In this document: positions 1-5,049 of the stretch, piece by piece
Layout of the letters: each line of letters opens with the position of its first letter
How positions within the stretch are numbered: position 1 is the stretch's first letter
Assembly: GCA_023140905.1 (NCBI GenBank)
Contig: JAGLKS010000328.1
Span: 1 to 5,049 of the forward strand
Direction: 5' to 3'
Source of the DNA: Alphaproteobacteria bacterium
Lineage (GTDB): Bacteria > Pseudomonadota > Alphaproteobacteria > Micavibrionales > Micavibrionaceae
Length of the DNA: 5,049 bases
Translations under genes and position numbers: made by a program
The notes under the pieces: model-generated
What the model was told of the DNA's origin: nothing
The model's database searches: none
The model's input: only the letters and a program-made list of their open reading frames with translations

Positions 1-307
1 TCTCTATGGGCAGATCTTTTTTGCCTATATCATGGGGGAGAACAGCCCTGTACATATTATTAGCAACATTGTTGCCAAGCTCCATGTATAAGCAGGTGTT
101 TTTAATACCTGTTGCAACGCGCATTGCATGTTCGTGAAAAATATAGGTAATATCATCTGGACGCAGTGCATCATAAGTCTTTAACTCTTCAAGCTGTTCT
201 TTTATAAAGGGTTTAAAGATATTCTGGCATGTCTCATCGGTTTTAAAATCGAAACCTTTGGGCCAGTCTTTATTATAGTCTGCCCGGTTTTTAAAATTCG
301 CGAACAT
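1..307 (-). CDS. HD-domain (HD-GYP-like) phosphohydrolase, 5' part only
   Basis: This gene starts at ATG 307-305 and stays open to the left edge, so 102 residues are visible and the C-terminus is missing. An in-frame TAA lies two codons upstream of the ATG, so no earlier start is possible; an AGGA (318-321) sits 10 bases upstream. The start overlaps the leuC 3' end by 17 bases, which suggests translational coupling. Residues 58-64 (HEHAMRV) and 90-100 ([11 protein letters not shown]) resemble the two metal-binding blocks of HD and HD-GYP domains, with His60 and the His92-Asp93 pair as likely ligands. HD proteins are metal-dependent phosphohydrolases, and HD-GYP members cleave cyclic di-GMP. 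The GYP block and the last Asp would lie outside the window, so the substrate is unknown. The first 45 residues are hydrophilic, with no signal peptide. The HD assignment is fairly firm; the subfamily is not. Confidence 0.8.
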   Translation of the reverse strand, partial: MFANFKNRADYNKDWPKGFDFKTDETCQNIFKPFIKEQLEELKTYDALRPDDITYIFHEHAMRVATGIKNTCLYMELGNNVANNMYRAVLPHDIGKKDLPIE

Positions 308-1694
308 CGGTTAGTTTTCCTGTAATAGCGGCTATTGCGGCCATGGCTGGTGAAAGTAAATGAGTGCGGCCTCCTCGACCTTGACGGCCTTCGAAGTTTC
401 TATTGGATGTGGATGCGCAACGATCACCGGGGTTAAGCTGGTCAGGGTTCATGCCCAAGCACATGGAACAACCGGCTTCGCGCCAGTCAAACCCTGCTTC
501 TTTAAGGATATCAGCAATGCCTTCTTGTTCAGCCAAAGCTTTGACAAGACCGGAGCCGGGGACTACCATAGCCTCAACACCATCAGCAACTTTTTTGCCT
601 TTAGCGATTTTTGCGACTTCTCGTAAGTCTTCGATACGGCCATTTGTGCAAGAGCCAATGAAAACGTTATCAATGGTGATATCTTGCATTTTTGTGCCTG
701 CTTCAAGTCCCATATATTCTAACATGCGTTTAACTTCTGCTTGTTTGCCCGGATCTTCAAAATCTTCGGGAGAGGGGACTTTGCCAGTGATAGGGACAAC
801 GTCTTCTGGTGTTGTTCCCCACGTTACAGATGGACATATGTCTTCTGCATCAAATTCAATTTCACGGTCAAAGTTTGCGTTTTCATCAGTGTATAGTGTT
901 TTCCAGTAGCTAACCGCTTTGTCCATGTCTTCACCTTTAGGGACCATAGGGCGGTCTTTGACATAAGTGAAGGTGGTTTGATCTGGAGCTATCAGGCCTG
1001 CGCGTGCCCCGGCTTCAATGGACATGTTACAAATCGTCATACGGCCTTCCATGGAAAGGTTCACAATAGCATCACCCGCATATTCTATGACATAGCCTGT
1101 ACCACCTGCTGTGCCAATATGTCCGATGATGTGAAGGATAACGTCTTTGGCTGTGACCCCTGCGCCAAGCTTACCGTTTACAGTAATGCGCATGTTTTTA
1201 GAAGGTTTTTGGATAAGCGTTTGTGTCGCCATAACATGTTCAACTTCGCTTGTGCCGATGCCAAAAGCCAGAGAACCAAATGCGCCATGTGTAGCTGTAT
1301 GACTGTCTCCGCAAACAATAGTCATGCCGGGCAGAGTGAAGCCTTGCTCTGGGCCGATAATATGGACAATGCCTTGACGTTTGTCGGTCAGGTCAAAAAG
1401 CTGAACACCGAATTCTTTACAATTATTGCGTAAAGTTTCAATCTGAATGCGGCTATCTTTTTCCTCAATAGGGAGGGTGCGATCTGTAGTAGGGACATTA
1501 TGATCCATTACAGCTAAGGTATTCTCTACGCGCCGTAATTTACGTCCAGCCATGCGCAAACCTTCAAAAGCCTGCGGTGATGTTACTTCGTGGACAAGGT
1601 GACGGTCTATATAAATCAAGCATGTGCCGTCATCGCCTGTTTGTTCAATAACGTGATCATCCCAGATTTTTTGGTATAAGGTGCGTGGGGTCAT
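291..1694 (-). CDS. leuC: 3-isopropylmalate dehydratase large subunit
   Basis: LeuC with the small subunit LeuD isomerises 2-isopropylmalate to 3-isopropylmalate in cytoplasmic leucine biosynthesis. The 467 residues match the usual family length (about 466), so the gene is complete. It belongs to the aconitase superfamily. The three [4Fe-4S] ligands are visible: Cys349 in GSCTNGR and Cys409 and Cys412 in AGCSMC. Other family blocks are [13 protein letters not shown] (128-140), the segment ending HVMATQ (153-158), and [10 protein letters not shown] (430-439), followed by [14 protein letters not shown]. The start is ATG 1694-1692 with AGG six bases upstream, and the N-terminus ([12 protein letters not shown]) fits the family. 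It follows rplS after 39 bases with no clear terminator between, so it may be read from the rplS transcript. The next gene downstream is an HD-domain gene, not leuD; the small subunit must be encoded elsewhere or further left. Confidence 0.97.
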   Translation of the reverse strand: MTPRTLYQKIWDDHVIEQTGDDGTCLIYIDRHLVHEVTSPQAFEGLRMAGRKLRRVENTLAVMDHNVPTTDRTLPIEEKDSRIQIETLRNNCKEFGVQLFDLTDKRQGIVHIIGPEQGFTLPGMTIVCGDSHTATHGAFGSLAFGIGTSEVEHVMATQTLIQKPSKNMRITVNGKLGAGVTAKDVILHIIGHIGTAGGTGYVIEYAGDAIVNLSMEGRMTICNMSIEAGARAGLIAPDQTTFTYVKDRPMVPKGEDMDKAVSYWKTLYTDENANFDREIEFDAEDICPSVTWGTTPEDVVPITGKVPSPEDFEDPGKQAEVKRMLEYMGLEAGTKMQDITIDNVFIGSCTNGRIEDLREVAKIAKGKKVADGVEAMVVPGSGLVKALAEQEGIADILKEAGFDWREAGCSMCLGMNPDQLNPGDRCASTSNRNFEGRQGRGGRTHLLSPAMAAIAAITGKLTDVREF

Positions 1695-1733
1695 AATTTG
1701 CCTGTTATTCCCAGCTTCTAAGCCACTACCGGA

Positions 1734-2141
1734 TTATTTTGCAGTTTTTTTAGCTTTAACCGGCTTTGTTTCAACGCTGTGCCCGGTTGTACGTTCGGAA
1801 ATACGTGCAGATTTACCGCGCAGCTCACGCAAGTAATATAGTTTTGCACGGCGAACAGAACCACGGCGGATAAGCTCGACTGAATCAATGCGGGAACTCC
1901 ACATAGGGAATACACGCTCTACGCCTTCACCATAGCTGATTTTACGAACCGTGAAACTTTCATTAATGCCGGAACCTTGACGGGCGATACATACGCCTTC
2001 ATAAGCTTGAATACGTTCACGTGTTCCTTCTTTAACTTTTACGTTTACTTTGACTGTGTCACCGGGGCCAAAATTTGGAACCTCTTTGGTGGATTGAAGC
2101 TGCTCAAGTTGCTTTGCTTCGAACTTTTGTAATGTATTCAT
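1734..2141 (-). CDS. rplS: 50S ribosomal protein bL19
   Basis: bL19 is a bacterial large-subunit ribosomal protein located at the interface with the 30S subunit. The 135 residues carry the family pattern: a short N-terminal helix ([15 protein letters not shown]), the barrel core with [27 protein letters not shown] (from about residue 24), [17 protein letters not shown], and [18 protein letters not shown] near residues 97-114. The protein is longer than the roughly 115-residue E. coli form. The extra part is a Lys/Thr-rich tail (about residues 115-135), as seen in many alphaproteobacterial versions. The start is ATG 2141-2139 with AAGG nine bases upstream. In many bacteria rplS directly follows trmD; here an unrelated gene and a 309-base gap intervene, so it probably has its own promoter. 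Identification is secure. Confidence 0.97.
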   Translation of the reverse strand: MNTLQKFEAKQLEQLQSTKEVPNFGPGDTVKVNVKVKEGTRERIQAYEGVCIARQGSGINESFTVRKISYGEGVERVFPMWSSRIDSVELIRRGSVRRAKLYYLRELRGKSARISERTTGHSVETKPVKAKKTAK

Positions 2142-2298
2142 AGTCTTATACCTTTTTCTTAATCCTTTATATGAAACCCGATTTCAGACTGCGTAAAGGA
2201 CTGTGTAAAATAATATTTGTCCGTACATATCCGGCGGTTTCTTTATCTTTTTTATTGGAACTACTATAAGCTTAAAGTGCCTTCCAGCATCGCGTTCT

Positions 2299-2325
2299 TT
2301 TATATGATTAGTGTAAAAAAGACAA
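2299..2325 (-). promoter_or_regulatory. Candidate promoter for rplS
   Basis: On the minus strand TTGTCT (2325-2320) is followed after 15 bases by TATAAA (2304-2299). The -10 matches the sigma-70 consensus at five of six positions and the -35 at four of six, but the spacer is two bases shorter than ideal. It lies about 160 bases upstream of rplS. In an AT-rich region such matches arise by chance, so this is tentative. Confidence 0.3.
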
Positions 2326-2400
2326 GCTATTTCTTTTCTTTTTTGTGCCTCAGTATTCTGTCTCCAGTTTGGAAACGGCTTGAGTTAAGAGTGTCTTTTT

Positions 2401-2440
2401 GCGGTTTTAAAATCAATGGAAAAAACCGCGTAATTTTTAG
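2401..2440 (+). terminator. Hairpin, terminator-like on the plus strand
   Basis: GCGGTTTT (2401-2408) pairs perfectly with AAAACCGC (2422-2429), leaving a 13-base loop. On the plus strand the stem is followed by GTAATTTTTAG, resembling an intrinsic terminator with a delayed U tract. On the minus strand, where the neighbouring genes are transcribed, it is followed by A-rich sequence, so it lacks a U tract. It lies 22 bases beyond the stop codon of the unknown gene. It may still help end or stabilise that transcript, or stop antisense transcription. Confidence 0.35.
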
Positions 2441-2450
2441 GGGATGGCAG

Positions 2451-3026
2451 TTAACCAAACATGGGCCCGCACGTTCTCTCTGGGTTACGAAGATTATCTA
2501 ATATAATATCATCTATCACTTTTCTCATTTCTTTATTTATGTAAAACGCTACAAACGTTAAACCTTTAGCCAAACGGGTATCATCTTTGATGTCATCATC
2601 CATGGCTTCGAGTATTTGCTCGTATAATTCTTTGTTTATTTCTCTTACAACCCCACAGTTGTTCAGGCCATGACCCATTTTCGAGAGACCATTTACCAAA
2701 TTTTCTTTGCTTATGTAGCCACTTTTGAGACCTGCCATTAAATCTCTTTGATCTATTATCCTTCTTTCTAACAAAATCTGAACCTTGTTGATGATTTTTT
2801 CATCAGACATATCTTTAATTATGTCCAGCATCCACGGAATTTCTTTTACATACTCTTTTGCAACAGCTCGCATACGATGTGCTATATCTATATATACGTT
2901 TGCACCATCTTGCATGCGAGACACATCTTTCTCATTTTCAGGAACACCACAGATTAATTGTACAATAGCACTGATGCCTTCCGTAGGAGGTTTCGAGGAG
3001 AAGAAGCACTTTGTATCATAGCTCAT
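2451..3026 (-). CDS. Hypothetical protein, probably all-helical, soluble
   Basis: I do not recognise this 191-residue protein. It is complete, starting at ATG 3026-3024 with AAGAG nine bases upstream, and ending at TAA 2453-2451. It has no signal peptide or membrane segment. The sequence is charged and rich in Ile, Leu, Lys and Asp/Glu, which suggests a bundle of helices after residue 40. Residues 91-103 (IDQRDLMAGLKSG) and 105-117 (ISKENLVNGLSKM) look like two copies of a 14-residue helical unit. Cysteines are at 7, 26, 124 and 186; no metal-site spacing is evident. It sits between trmD and rplS, which are usually adjacent, has a possible promoter of its own, and looks AT-richer than its neighbours. 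These points suggest a lineage-specific insertion, perhaps by transfer. The long open frame and a plausible ribosome-binding site support a real gene; the function is unknown. Confidence 0.75.
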   Translation of the reverse strand: MSYDTKCFFSSKPPTEGISAIVQLICGVPENEKDVSRMQDGANVYIDIAHRMRAVAKEYVKEIPWMLDIIKDMSDEKIINKVQILLERRIIDQRDLMAGLKSGYISKENLVNGLSKMGHGLNNCGVVREINKELYEQILEAMDDDIKDDTRLAKGLTFVAFYINKEMRKVIDDIILDNLRNPERTCGPMFG

Positions 3027-3085
3027 TTATTTCAACTCTTTTGTATTTATATATCACCACTCCGCCGAGAATATCACTTTTTGCT

Positions 3086-3114
3086 GTTATTATGCAATAT
3101 GTTTGTCCTGTCAA
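3086..3114 (-). promoter_or_regulatory. Candidate promoter for the unknown gene
   Basis: A perfect TTGACA (minus strand, 3114-3109) lies in the 103-base gap downstream of trmD. The -10 is less clear: AATAAC (3091-3086) has the ideal 17-base spacer and four of six consensus matches, while CATAAT (3094-3089) matches five of six but only 14 bases away. Transcription from here would give the unknown gene a leader of roughly 50 bases. Confidence 0.4.
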
Positions 3115-3119
3115 TTCGC

Positions 3120-3140
3120 ACAGGCAAGATCATTGCCTGT
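3120..3140. other. Hairpin over the trmD stop codon
   Basis: ACAGGCAA (3120-3127) and TTGCCTGT (3133-3140) form a perfect 8-bp stem with a 5-base loop. It includes the last codons and stop codon (TGA, 3132-3130) of trmD. On the minus strand no U tract follows, so it is not a standard intrinsic terminator. It could mark or protect the 3' end of the rimM-HAD-trmD message, or partly separate it from the gene downstream. Confidence 0.45.
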
Positions 3141-3864
3141 TCTTCATATGCTTTTTCCATAAATCATAGCGGCGTTCGCGGGTCAGTATTTCCGATTGTT
3201 CAAGGCGCCAGCTTTCAATGTTTTTATGGTGGCCTGAGATTAGAACTTCCGGAATTGTACGTAACTGGCCGTTTGCATCCGTCCATTGAGCAGGGCGGGT
3301 ATAGTGCGGATATTCCAGTAATCCGTTGGAAAAGCTTTCTTCGTCCGGTGTAGCTTTGTTTCCCATAACACCATCAAGCAGCCGGATACAAGCATCCATT
3401 AAGATTATAGCGGCAGGTTCTCCACCGGAAAGGACATAATCGCCGATGCTTATTTCTTCGAAGTTGTGAGCGTCAAGCAAGCGTTGATCTACACCTTCAT
3501 AGCGTCCACATAATATGGTCAGTGTTGGAGTGGTTGCAAGATCTTCTATCAGGGCTTGATTAAGCGGTTTTCCACGTGGGCTCATATAGATTTTACGGCC
3601 CGGTTGTTTTATTGAGAGTAGAGCTTTCTCGATAACGTCCGGGCGCATAACCATTCCTGCACCGCCGCCAAAAGGTGTATCGTCTACGCATTTATGTACG
3701 CCACCAGCAAAGTCACGGATATTGATGCATTCATAAGACCATACGTCTTTTCCCAGAGCTTTACCGCTTAGGGATTGTCCCAGTGAGCCGGGGAACATTT
3801 CCGGGAAAAGGGTTAGCAGGTTTACGTGCCATGGTTTTGTTTTGCTTTTTTTCATAGATTTCAT
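3130..3864 (-). CDS. trmD: tRNA (guanine-N1-)-methyltransferase
   Basis: TrmD transfers a methyl group from S-adenosylmethionine to N1 of G37, next to the anticodon of certain tRNAs, and so prevents +1 frameshifting. It is a cytoplasmic SPOUT-family dimer with a trefoil-knot active site. The 244 residues are close to the usual length. Family blocks are LLTLFPEMF (16-24), DDTPFGGGAGM (61-71), SPRG (95-98), CGRYEGVDQR (119-128), SIGDYVLSGGEPAA (139-152), YPHYTRP (185-191) and VLISGHH (207-213). At the position of the E. coli catalytic Asp169 this protein has Glu176 (EESF instead of EDSF). The start is ATG 3864-3862, two bases after the HAD gene stop. No clear Shine-Dalgarno precedes it, so translation is probably coupled. 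A second ATG three codons in (3855) is an alternative start; the conserved core begins only near residue 11. Confidence 0.97.
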   Translation of the reverse strand: MKSMKKSKTKPWHVNLLTLFPEMFPGSLGQSLSGKALGKDVWSYECINIRDFAGGVHKCVDDTPFGGGAGMVMRPDVIEKALLSIKQPGRKIYMSPRGKPLNQALIEDLATTPTLTILCGRYEGVDQRLLDAHNFEEISIGDYVLSGGEPAAIILMDACIRLLDGVMGNKATPDEESFSNGLLEYPHYTRPAQWTDANGQLRTIPEVLISGHHKNIESWRLEQSEILTRERRYDLWKKHMKNRQ

Positions 3865-3866
3865 AA

Positions 3867-4553
3867 CTATTTTATATAGGGGATTAAATCCATAAAGTCA
3901 TCAATAACGATCATTGCGCCGTTTTCTTTTAGCATCTGTGCGCGTTTTGGTTCGTTTACCAGTCCTTCAATCGTAAATCCTATTGGTGTAACATTGGCGG
4001 CTTTGGATGCTATCATGTCGTTCATATTATCGCCGATATAGGCGCATTCATCAGGTTGGACATTCAAGAGTTTCATAGCTTCTATGATAATGTCAGGCTC
4101 AGGCTTGCGACGCATTGGCGGGTCACTTGTAACGACGGTGCTATAGATATCTGCTATTTCCATAATTGCCAGATCGTTTTCTAGTTTGTATAGTCGTTTG
4201 TTCGTGGACAGAGCGCAGTTCTCTTTTCCTATCTTGTCTATGAATTCACGTATGTTTTTGCCTAAATGTACTTTGTTTTCAGCGAATAACGTTTGGCGTT
4301 TTTTATTACGCTCAGCTGTGAATTCTTCTATATAAGGACGCATGTCGCAGCGCAGCATTTTTCCCACAGCTAGAAGTTTATCACGGCTTGCCATTCCTGC
4401 AAGTTTACGCATGTCTGAGGGGGGAAGTCTTTCAGATATATCAGCTTTTTCCAGAACTGTATTGATTTCGCCGCAGTCAAAGCTGGCAAAGATGGCTTCT
4501 GTATTGACTGTGACGCCATCAAAATCAAAAATAAATGCCGTGAATTTCTTCAT
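3867..4553 (-). CDS. HAD-superfamily hydrolase, phosphoglycolate phosphatase-like
   Basis: HAD hydrolases remove phosphate from small metabolites through an aspartyl-phosphate intermediate, using Mg2+. All four motifs are visible in this 228-residue protein: motif I DFDGV (10-14; nucleophile Asp10, acid/base Asp12), motif II LSTN (115-118; Ser116 or Thr117), motif III Lys150 in RRKPEPD, and motif IV GDNMND (174-179; Asp175 and Asp179). The segment between motifs I and II (about 15-90) is mostly helical, as in the C1 cap of the CbbY/Gph group. Length is usual for that group, and there is no signal peptide, so it should be cytoplasmic. Substrate cannot be read from the sequence; phosphoglycolate or another sugar phosphate is possible. 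It starts ten bases after the rimM stop and ends two bases before trmD, so it appears to be an operon member, although rimM and trmD are usually direct neighbours. The Shine-Dalgarno is weak, which fits coupling. Confidence 0.88.
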   Translation of the reverse strand: MKKFTAFIFDFDGVTVNTEAIFASFDCGEINTVLEKADISERLPPSDMRKLAGMASRDKLLAVGKMLRCDMRPYIEEFTAERNKKRQTLFAENKVHLGKNIREFIDKIGKENCALSTNKRLYKLENDLAIMEIADIYSTVVTSDPPMRRKPEPDIIIEAMKLLNVQPDECAYIGDNMNDMIASKAANVTPIGFTIEGLVNEPKRAQMLKENGAMIVIDDFMDLIPYIK

Positions 4554-4563
4554 GTTTTATGCT

Positions 4564-5049
4564 TTATTCCATGCGGAAAAGTTCTGTATTTCTGAGCATA
4601 ACAGATTTTTCTTCCAGATCAATATTTGTGACATAATCGTTGTGAAACGGGACATAGAAGGATTCTCCACCGTTGGCGGGTCTTATCTCTAATAAATCTC
4701 CGGCACCAAAGTTATTAACAGCTATGATTATGCCAAGAATATCGCTGTGACCGTGGGTTTTAGCGGTTAGCCCAACGAGATCCTCGATATAGAATGTGTC
4801 TTCTCCTTCAATATTCGGCAATGTTTCACGTGAAACAAACAGGGAACATTTGAGCTTTTTAGCGTCTTCCGGCGTAGTTATTCCTTCGATAGAAGCCAGT
4901 ATATATTTGCCCGTGGAGTTCTTTAGAGTGATAGTTAGGCTGGCATTATCAGCAGGGTTTTCACTCGTATAGAGTGGGCCTTTTAACAGAGAAAGGTCAT
5001 CACAATATGGAATGATTTTGACCAGCCCTTTAACACCGTGCGTAGAGGC
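4564..5049 (-). CDS. rimM: Ribosome maturation factor RimM, 5' end cut
   Basis: RimM binds the 30S subunit through ribosomal protein uS19 and assists late 16S rRNA processing and head assembly. The frame is open from the right edge to TAA 4566-4564, giving 161 residues; only about the first 10-15 residues should be missing. The N-terminal domain begins with THGVKGLVKI (visible residues 3-12), includes SIEGITTPEDAKKLK (53-67), and ends at LFVSRETLP (70-78). The PRC-barrel-like C-terminal domain follows with EDTFYIEDLVGL (83-94), NNFGAGDLLEI (112-122) and VPFHNDYV (133-140). A TTG at 4821 is in frame but is internal, since the conserved N-terminal domain lies upstream of it. Codons for visible residues 71-76 contain the exact parS palindrome (4822-4837), so this stretch may be under double selection. 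In related genomes rpsP usually lies just upstream, which would be beyond the right edge. Confidence 0.95.
   Translation of the reverse strand, partial: ASTHGVKGLVKIIPYCDDLSLLKGPLYTSENPADNASLTITLKNSTGKYILASIEGITTPEDAKKLKCSLFVSRETLPNIEGEDTFYIEDLVGLTAKTHGHSDILGIIIAVNNFGAGDLLEIRPANGGESFYVPFHNDYVTNIDLEEKSVMLRNTELFRME
4822..4837. other. parS: parS: ParB-binding centromere site inside rimM
   Basis: TGTTTCACGTGAAACA is a perfect 16-bp palindrome and an exact match to the canonical parS sequence bound by chromosomal ParB (Spo0J) proteins. ParB dimers nucleate here, spread along the DNA and work with ParA to move the origin region to daughter cells; they also load SMC. It lies within rimM, encoding the end of Phe71 plus Val-Ser-Arg-Glu-Thr (visible residues 72-76). 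parS sites inside genes are known in other bacteria. A 16-base exact match by chance in 5 kb is very unlikely, though the protein sequence fixes part of it. ParB binding here is inferred, not shown. Confidence 0.88.

Larger units (their letters stand above)
2142..2450. other. Intergenic region / likely rplS leader
   Basis: This 309-base AT-rich gap lies between the end of the unknown gene and rplS. I see no convincing coding sequence on either strand, no tRNA and no recognisable riboswitch. It holds a hairpin near the unknown gene (2401-2429), a possible minus-strand promoter (2299-2325) and A/T homopolymer runs around 2315-2344. A small inverted repeat, TGAAA/TTTCA, is at 2172-2186. If the candidate promoter is used, rplS would have a 5' leader of roughly 150 bases, long enough for autoregulation by a ribosomal protein. 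No known L19 leader structure was recognised. Confidence 0.5.

Noticed and set aside
403..909. Plus-strand open frame of 168 codons, and others at 360-626 and 978-1433
   Set aside because: They lie wholly opposite leuC, which is a clear full-length conserved gene; their products show no domain pattern.
1695..1733. Terminator or leader peptide between rplS and leuC
   Set aside because: The gap is only 39 bases, and the best inverted repeat (GCTT/AAGC with a two-base loop) is too small; no leucine-rich leader peptide is visible.
1718..1915. Minus-strand 65-codon frame overlapping rplS
   Set aside because: It is an alternative reading frame of the secure rplS gene and gives no recognisable protein.
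2018..2023. CACGTG core inside rplS as a second parS
   Set aside because: The flanks (ACGTT on the left, TTCCT on the right) do not match the parS arms and are not palindromic.
2315..2344. AAAAAAGA / TCTTTTTT pairing as a terminator
   Set aside because: The stem is only A-T rich with one G-C pair and lies in homopolymer runs; stability would be low and it is likely a chance pairing.
2217..2501. Plus-strand open frame of 94 codons across the rplS upstream gap
   Set aside because: It begins with TTG, has no good ribosome-binding site, gives a low-complexity Phe/Tyr/Ser-rich product typical of AT-rich non-coding DNA, and runs into the unknown gene on the opposite strand.
3573..3578. CACGTG core inside trmD as another parS
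   Set aside because: Flanks are TTTTC and GGCTC; the right arm matches none of the parS positions.
4564..4821. Short gene starting at TTG 4821 as a stand-alone 85-residue protein
   Set aside because: The frame continues upstream to the right edge with the conserved RimM N-terminal domain, so this is only the C-terminal part of rimM.

Overview
The window looks like a stretch of an alphaproteobacterial chromosome. This is inferred from the conserved minus-strand run rimM, trmD, rplS, leuC, a gene order familiar from Alphaproteobacteria, and from the bL19 protein with its basic C-terminal extension. The species cannot be named. All credible genes lie on the minus strand, so transcription runs from right to left. 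Base composition looks moderate to AT-leaning, by impression and not by count.

From right to left: the 3' part of rimM (16S rRNA maturation factor) runs off the right edge. It carries inside its coding sequence a perfect 16-bp palindrome identical to the canonical chromosomal ParB-binding site parS (4822-4837). Ten bases downstream is a HAD-family phosphatase gene, then after two bases trmD (tRNA m1G37 methyltransferase). These three are tightly packed and probably co-transcribed. A hairpin covers the trmD stop codon, followed by a short gap with a perfect TTGACA element. Next is an unrecognised 191-residue, probably all-helical soluble protein that separates trmD from rplS. A 309-base gap with a hairpin and possible promoter leads to rplS (bL19). 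leuC (isopropylmalate dehydratase large subunit) follows after 39 bases. Overlapping the leuC 3' end by 17 bases is the start of an HD-domain phosphohydrolase-like gene, which is cut by the left edge.

The genes combine ribosome and tRNA maturation (RimM, TrmD, bL19) with leucine biosynthesis (LeuC) and three accessory genes: the HAD phosphatase, the unknown protein and the HD-domain protein. The most notable item is the parS sequence embedded in rimM. It suggests this locus belongs to the chromosome-segregation (ParABS) centromere region, and hence is probably close to the replication origin. No RNA genes, mobile elements or CRISPR arrays were seen.
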